DNA of 7,801 nt from Cyanobacteria bacterium T3Sed10_344R1 (GTDB lineage: Bacteria; Cyanobacteriota; Cyanobacteriia; Phormidesmidales; Phormidesmidaceae). Position numbers and translations under genes: made by a program. The notes beneath the pieces were generated by a model. That model had not been told where the DNA came from, did no database searches, and saw nothing but the letters and a program-made list of their open reading frames with translations. Shown here one piece after another: positions 5,740-7,801 of this stretch. The stretch lies in assembly GCA_003566335.1 (NCBI GenBank), contig PXDR01000154.1, forward strand, positions 1-7,801, read 5' to 3'. Positions within the stretch are counted from its first letter, which is position 1, and every line of letters starts with the position of its first letter.

Positions 5740-6297
5740 CTACAGGTTTTTGCCGAGGTTGGTGGGCTTGTATTTGCTGCGATCGCGCTTTTGTTTGCCG
5801 AGTACGAACCGCATGGCGCTTTCTAGGGGCCGTTCGCCAGGGGTGCCTTCGGCTTTGCTGCCGAACAGCATGGCGTCTAAGGAATAGCGGTTAAAGCTGA
5901 CCCCAGCCAGCAGGATGAAGAAAATCACGTTGTAGATCAGCTGGCTGCCTGCAGTGCCCCAGTCTTGAACAATGGTGACGCCGTACATCAGCACCGCCAT
6001 GAGACAGAAGCCTGCGATCGCAGCCCCTCGGGTAAACAGGCCCAAAATCAGCAGCGCACCGACAATCAGCTCCACAAACACCACGCCGACTGCGGTGATG
6101 CGCACCAGCGCTTCTGGCATCCAGGCATCGGCCATAGCTCCAGCCATCGCATCCATGAACCCAGGGATGTCAAACAGTCGGGTAAAGCCCGCATTGAAAA
6201 AGCTGATGCCAAAAATAATCCGCAGAAACAGATAGGCCAGGGACACGTTTTGAGGATTCAGGCCAACATTAGGGCCTTGGGGTTGGTTAGTCGTCAT
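5740..6297 (-). CDS. DoxX family membrane protein
   Basis: A 185-residue protein with four predicted membrane helices (about 18-40, 64-88, 91-110, 118-136), the DoxX layout. Family-like features include LAYLFLRIIFGISFFNAGFTRL (20-41), where family members usually have LRxxxGxxFxxxGxxKL, then FVELIVGALLILGLFTR (74-90) and GVTIVQDWG with a following YN segment. DoxX proteins are named from the small subunit of archaeal thiosulfate:quinone oxidoreductase; most bacterial members have no proven reaction but are often tied to redox chemistry. The C-terminus (about 145-185) is an unusually long, Lys/Arg-rich, probably cytoplasmic tail ending KYKPTNLGKNL. The ATG at 6297 is chosen over the in-frame TTG at 6306 because a perfect AGGAGG lies 10 bases upstream of the ATG and only one base from the TTG. 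NDH-2 lies 63 bases upstream on the same strand, suggesting an operon. HIP1 octamers lie at 5779 and 6014. Confidence 0.85.
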   Translation of the reverse strand: MTTNQPQGPNVGLNPQNVSLAYLFLRIIFGISFFNAGFTRLFDIPGFMDAMAGAMADAWMPEALVRITAVGVVFVELIVGALLILGLFTRGAAIAGFCLMAVLMYGVTIVQDWGTAGSQLIYNVIFFILLAGVSFNRYSLDAMLFGSKAEGTPGERPLESAMRFVLGKQKRDRSKYKPTNLGKNL

Positions 6298-6307
6298 CGT
6301 ACTCAAG

Positions 6308-6313
6308 CCTCCT
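6308..6313 (-). promoter_or_regulatory. Strong Shine-Dalgarno site that fixes the DoxX start
   Basis: CCTCCT on the plus strand reads AGGAGG on the minus strand, 10 bases before the ATG at 6297. It is the only textbook ribosome site in the window; the other genes have weak or no such site, so DoxX may be translated comparatively well from the shared mRNA. Confidence 0.8.
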
Positions 6314-6344
6314 AAAGCTGCGTAGAAAAGTTTGCGTGGAAAGA

Positions 6345-6362
6345 AGCTGCGTAGCCGCAGCT
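6345..6362 (-). terminator. Inter-cistronic hairpin at the NDH-2 stop, possible attenuator or partial terminator
   Basis: AGCTGCG (6345-6351) and CGCAGCT (6356-6362) form a perfect 7-bp stem with a four-base loop. The hairpin overlaps the NDH-2 stop codon (6361-6363). On the minus strand TCTTTCC follows, too weak for a clear terminator. The plus-strand motif AAGCTGCGTAG at 6344-6354 is repeated exactly at 6315-6325, just upstream of the DoxX ribosome site. It may set the relative output of the two genes or stabilise mRNA ends. Confidence 0.35.
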
Positions 6363-7683
6363 ACCGACGGGAAGAAATCTGTGGGGGAGCGGGCAAGTCT
6401 AGGGGCTGGGCTTGGGCGGCATGGGGGGGCAAAATCAGCCGCACAGCCCGATCGCCCATGACATAGCCCTGCAGCCAGGTCAGCAGCACCAGCAGCCGAT
6501 TGCGGAAGCCCGGTAGGTAGACCAAATGCACTGCCAGCCACATCAGCCAGGGCAGCGGCCCGGTCAAGGGCAGCCCCACCACCTGACCCACCCCGGCGTA
6601 GCAGCCGATGATCGCCAAGCGGCCTTTGTTGAAATAGCTGAAGGGCTTGGGGGCTTCTCCCCGGAGCTGTCGCCGCAGGTTGCGGGCCACGGCCACCCCC
6701 TGCTGCAGCGCTTCGGGCGCAACCCCGGTCAAAGACTTGCCAGCGTGCTCCACATAGGCAGCATCCCCAATGGCATAAACATTGGCATGGTCAACCAGTT
6801 GCAGCGTCGGGCGCACCCGGAGCTTACCCTTGGTCGCCGCAGCTAGGTCGGTAGACACTTCGGGGATTGCCGCCTCTAGCCCCGCCGTCCAAATCACCGT
6901 GGCACTCGCCAAGAGCTGACCGGACTGCAACTGGGCTCCGGCGGGGGTGACCTGCTCCACCCGTGTCTGCATCTGTACCTCGACCCCCAGTCGCCGCAGG
7001 CATTGATCGGTATAGCGCCCGAGGCGGGGGGGCAAGTCTCCTAGCAGGCTGTCGCTTGATTGCAGCAGCACAACGCGGGGTAGGGTGATCTGGCGCAGTT
7101 TCCGCAGATTGCCCAGTTCTGGGTAGTCCCGCCGACAAGCCCCCTGAATCAGCTCTACCAGCGCCCCGGCCACTTCCACCCCCGTTGCCCCGCCGCCCAC
7201 AATGGCAAAGGTCAGCAAGCGCTCCCGCTCTTGAGTGTCTGAGGTTGCGATCGCAGCCTCAAAACAGCTCAAAATGTGATTCCGCAGGGTAACTGCTTCA
7301 GCTAGAGAGCGCATGGAGAAGGCATACTCTGCCGCCCCAGGCACTCCCAAGAACTGGGTGCGGCTGCCCGTGGCCATCACCAGGTAGTCATACTGAATTA
7401 CCGCCCGGTTCGTGTGAACCTGCTGAGTCTGAAAATCGACCCGCTCCACCTCCGCCGCCAGAAAACTGAGGTTTTTGCCCCGTCGCAGCAGCGTCCGCAC
7501 TGGAAAAGCGATCTGAGTTGGCTCAATTTGGGCCGTCGCCACCTGGTACAGCAGGGGCACAAAGGTGTGATAGTTATTGCGATCGATCAGCAGCACCCTG
7601 GCATTGGCATTGGCCAAAGACTGCGCAGCCTGAAAACCGCCGAAGCCAGCCCCGATCACCACAATTTGAGTTTGATCTGTCAT
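6361..7683 (-). CDS. Type II NAD(P)H dehydrogenase (NDH-2), FAD-dependent NADH:quinone oxidoreductase
   Basis: This 440-residue flavoprotein should oxidise NAD(P)H and reduce plastoquinone at the membrane surface without pumping protons. Domains in order: FAD Rossmann motif IVVIGAGFGG (7-16) ending near Asp35; the family signature NYHTFVPLLYQVATAQIEP (37-55); ATGS (104-107); the second Rossmann motif FAIVGGGATGVEVAGAL (159-175) for NAD(P)H; VYAIGDAA (302-309) closing the FAD site; and APEALQQG (322-329), matching the A-x-x-A-x-Q-Q quinone-site motif. The C-terminal part (about 370-415), rich in Trp and Leu, fits the amphipathic membrane anchor. Cyanobacteria usually encode several NDH-2 paralogues (ndbA, ndbB, ndbC), and I cannot say which this is. 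The ATG at 7683 is chosen because MTDQTQIVVIGAG puts the FAD motif at the usual distance; an ATG at 7698 and a TTG at 7704 are possible. No start has a good ribosome site. It leads a likely operon with DoxX. Confidence 0.88.
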   Translation of the reverse strand: MTDQTQIVVIGAGFGGFQAAQSLANANARVLLIDRNNYHTFVPLLYQVATAQIEPTQIAFPVRTLLRRGKNLSFLAAEVERVDFQTQQVHTNRAVIQYDYLVMATGSRTQFLGVPGAAEYAFSMRSLAEAVTLRNHILSCFEAAIATSDTQERERLLTFAIVGGGATGVEVAGALVELIQGACRRDYPELGNLRKLRQITLPRVVLLQSSDSLLGDLPPRLGRYTDQCLRRLGVEVQMQTRVEQVTPAGAQLQSGQLLASATVIWTAGLEAAIPEVSTDLAAATKGKLRVRPTLQLVDHANVYAIGDAAYVEHAGKSLTGVAPEALQQGVAVARNLRRQLRGEAPKPFSYFNKGRLAIIGCYAGVGQVVGLPLTGPLPWLMWLAVHLVYLPGFRNRLLVLLTWLQGYVMGDRAVRLILPPHAAQAQPLDLPAPPQISSRR

Positions 7684-7801
7684 GGGCGGATGGAGCATCA
7701 GCAATGAGGAAAATAGTCCGAACTCAACCGTTCACCCAGCAGGGCCAACTGGATCGGGAGAGAATGCCGTCAAAACGACCGAACTCGCCGATACTGAATT
7801 A
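7684..7801. other. Upstream region of NDH-2, no gene seen
   Basis: These 118 bases run from the NDH-2 start to the window edge and should hold its promoter on the minus strand. TTGACG (7763-7768 read on the minus strand) could be a -35 box, but nothing like a -10 box lies 16-18 bases beyond it. No open frame or RNA was recognised; GACCGAACTC-like and GAACTC repeats are too short to interpret. Confidence 0.4.

Larger units (their letters stand above)
578..7254. repeat. HIP1 octamers (GCGATCGC), ten dispersed copies
   Basis: Exact copies begin at 578, 2820, 2946, 3694, 4123, 4667, 5588, 5779, 6014 and 7247; the span given covers first to last copy, not a continuous repeat. All ten lie inside coding sequence: one in the binding protein, two in the MFS gene, two in ubiA, two in the SGNH gene, two in DoxX and one in NDH-2. 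A random sequence of this length would hold well under one. HIP1 is a hallmark of many cyanobacterial genomes. Confidence 0.9.

Noticed and set aside
7684..7801. Promoter for NDH-2 using TTGACG as -35
   Set aside because: The sequence 17 bases further on the minus strand reads AGTTGG, which is not a plausible -10 box.
1..7801. CRISPR array, tRNA, rRNA or phage/defence genes
   Set aside because: No regularly spaced direct repeats, no cloverleaf or rRNA-like sequence, and no transposase, integrase, nuclease or toxin motifs were seen in any frame.

Overview
The window looks like ordinary chromosomal DNA from a cyanobacterium. Three things point that way. The octamer GCGATCGC (HIP1) occurs ten times by my count in 7.8 kb. 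The genes fit that group: a UbiA prenyltransferase like the one used for plastoquinone, a type II NADH dehydrogenase, and a DUF1574-like SGNH protein of a type I associate with cyanobacteria. The intergenic spaces carry GGCTGTTGGC-type and GGTGCGTTACGGCTTCGCC-type repeats of the kind scattered through cyanobacterial genomes. Species cannot be told from the sequence; a filamentous or Leptolyngbya-like lineage is only a guess.

Layout from left to right. The 3' end of purT (1-224, +) is followed by a 250-base spacer. Most of that spacer (227-459) is a repeat structure bounded by an 18-bp inverted repeat, with heptamer arrays at its ends and a 16-bp tandem duplication inside. Next comes an orphan lipoprotein of the ABC sugar-binding type (478-1758, +), convergent with a UMF1/Atg22-like MFS transporter (1850-3184, -). 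A roughly 200-base divergent promoter region separates the transporter from ubiA (3388-4374, +). A secreted SGNH-hydrolase-like protein of the DUF1574 type (4415-5656, +) follows 40 bases downstream and is probably cotranscribed with ubiA. A hairpin terminator (5671-5725) lies between that gene and the convergent pair NDH-2 (6361-7683, -) then DoxX (5740-6297, -), which look like a two-gene operon with an inter-cistronic hairpin. The last 118 bases are upstream of NDH-2, with no gene recognised.

How the genes may work together. UbiA prenylates 4-hydroxybenzoate, the committed step of cyanobacterial plastoquinone synthesis. NDH-2 passes electrons from NAD(P)H to plastoquinone, and DoxX is a small four-helix membrane protein of a family tied to quinone or thiol redox reactions. 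A loose quinone theme therefore runs through the right half, but ubiA and NDH-2 are not in one transcription unit and the link is inference. The left half (purine synthesis, solute binding, MFS export or import) shows no common pathway.

I did not find a convincing undescribed multi-gene system. The observations most worth a second look are the inverted-repeat element that may supply the promoter of the binding-protein gene, the SGNH protein whose lipobox cysteine position is occupied by Trp, and the NDH-2/DoxX pair with its hairpin at the NDH-2 stop codon.
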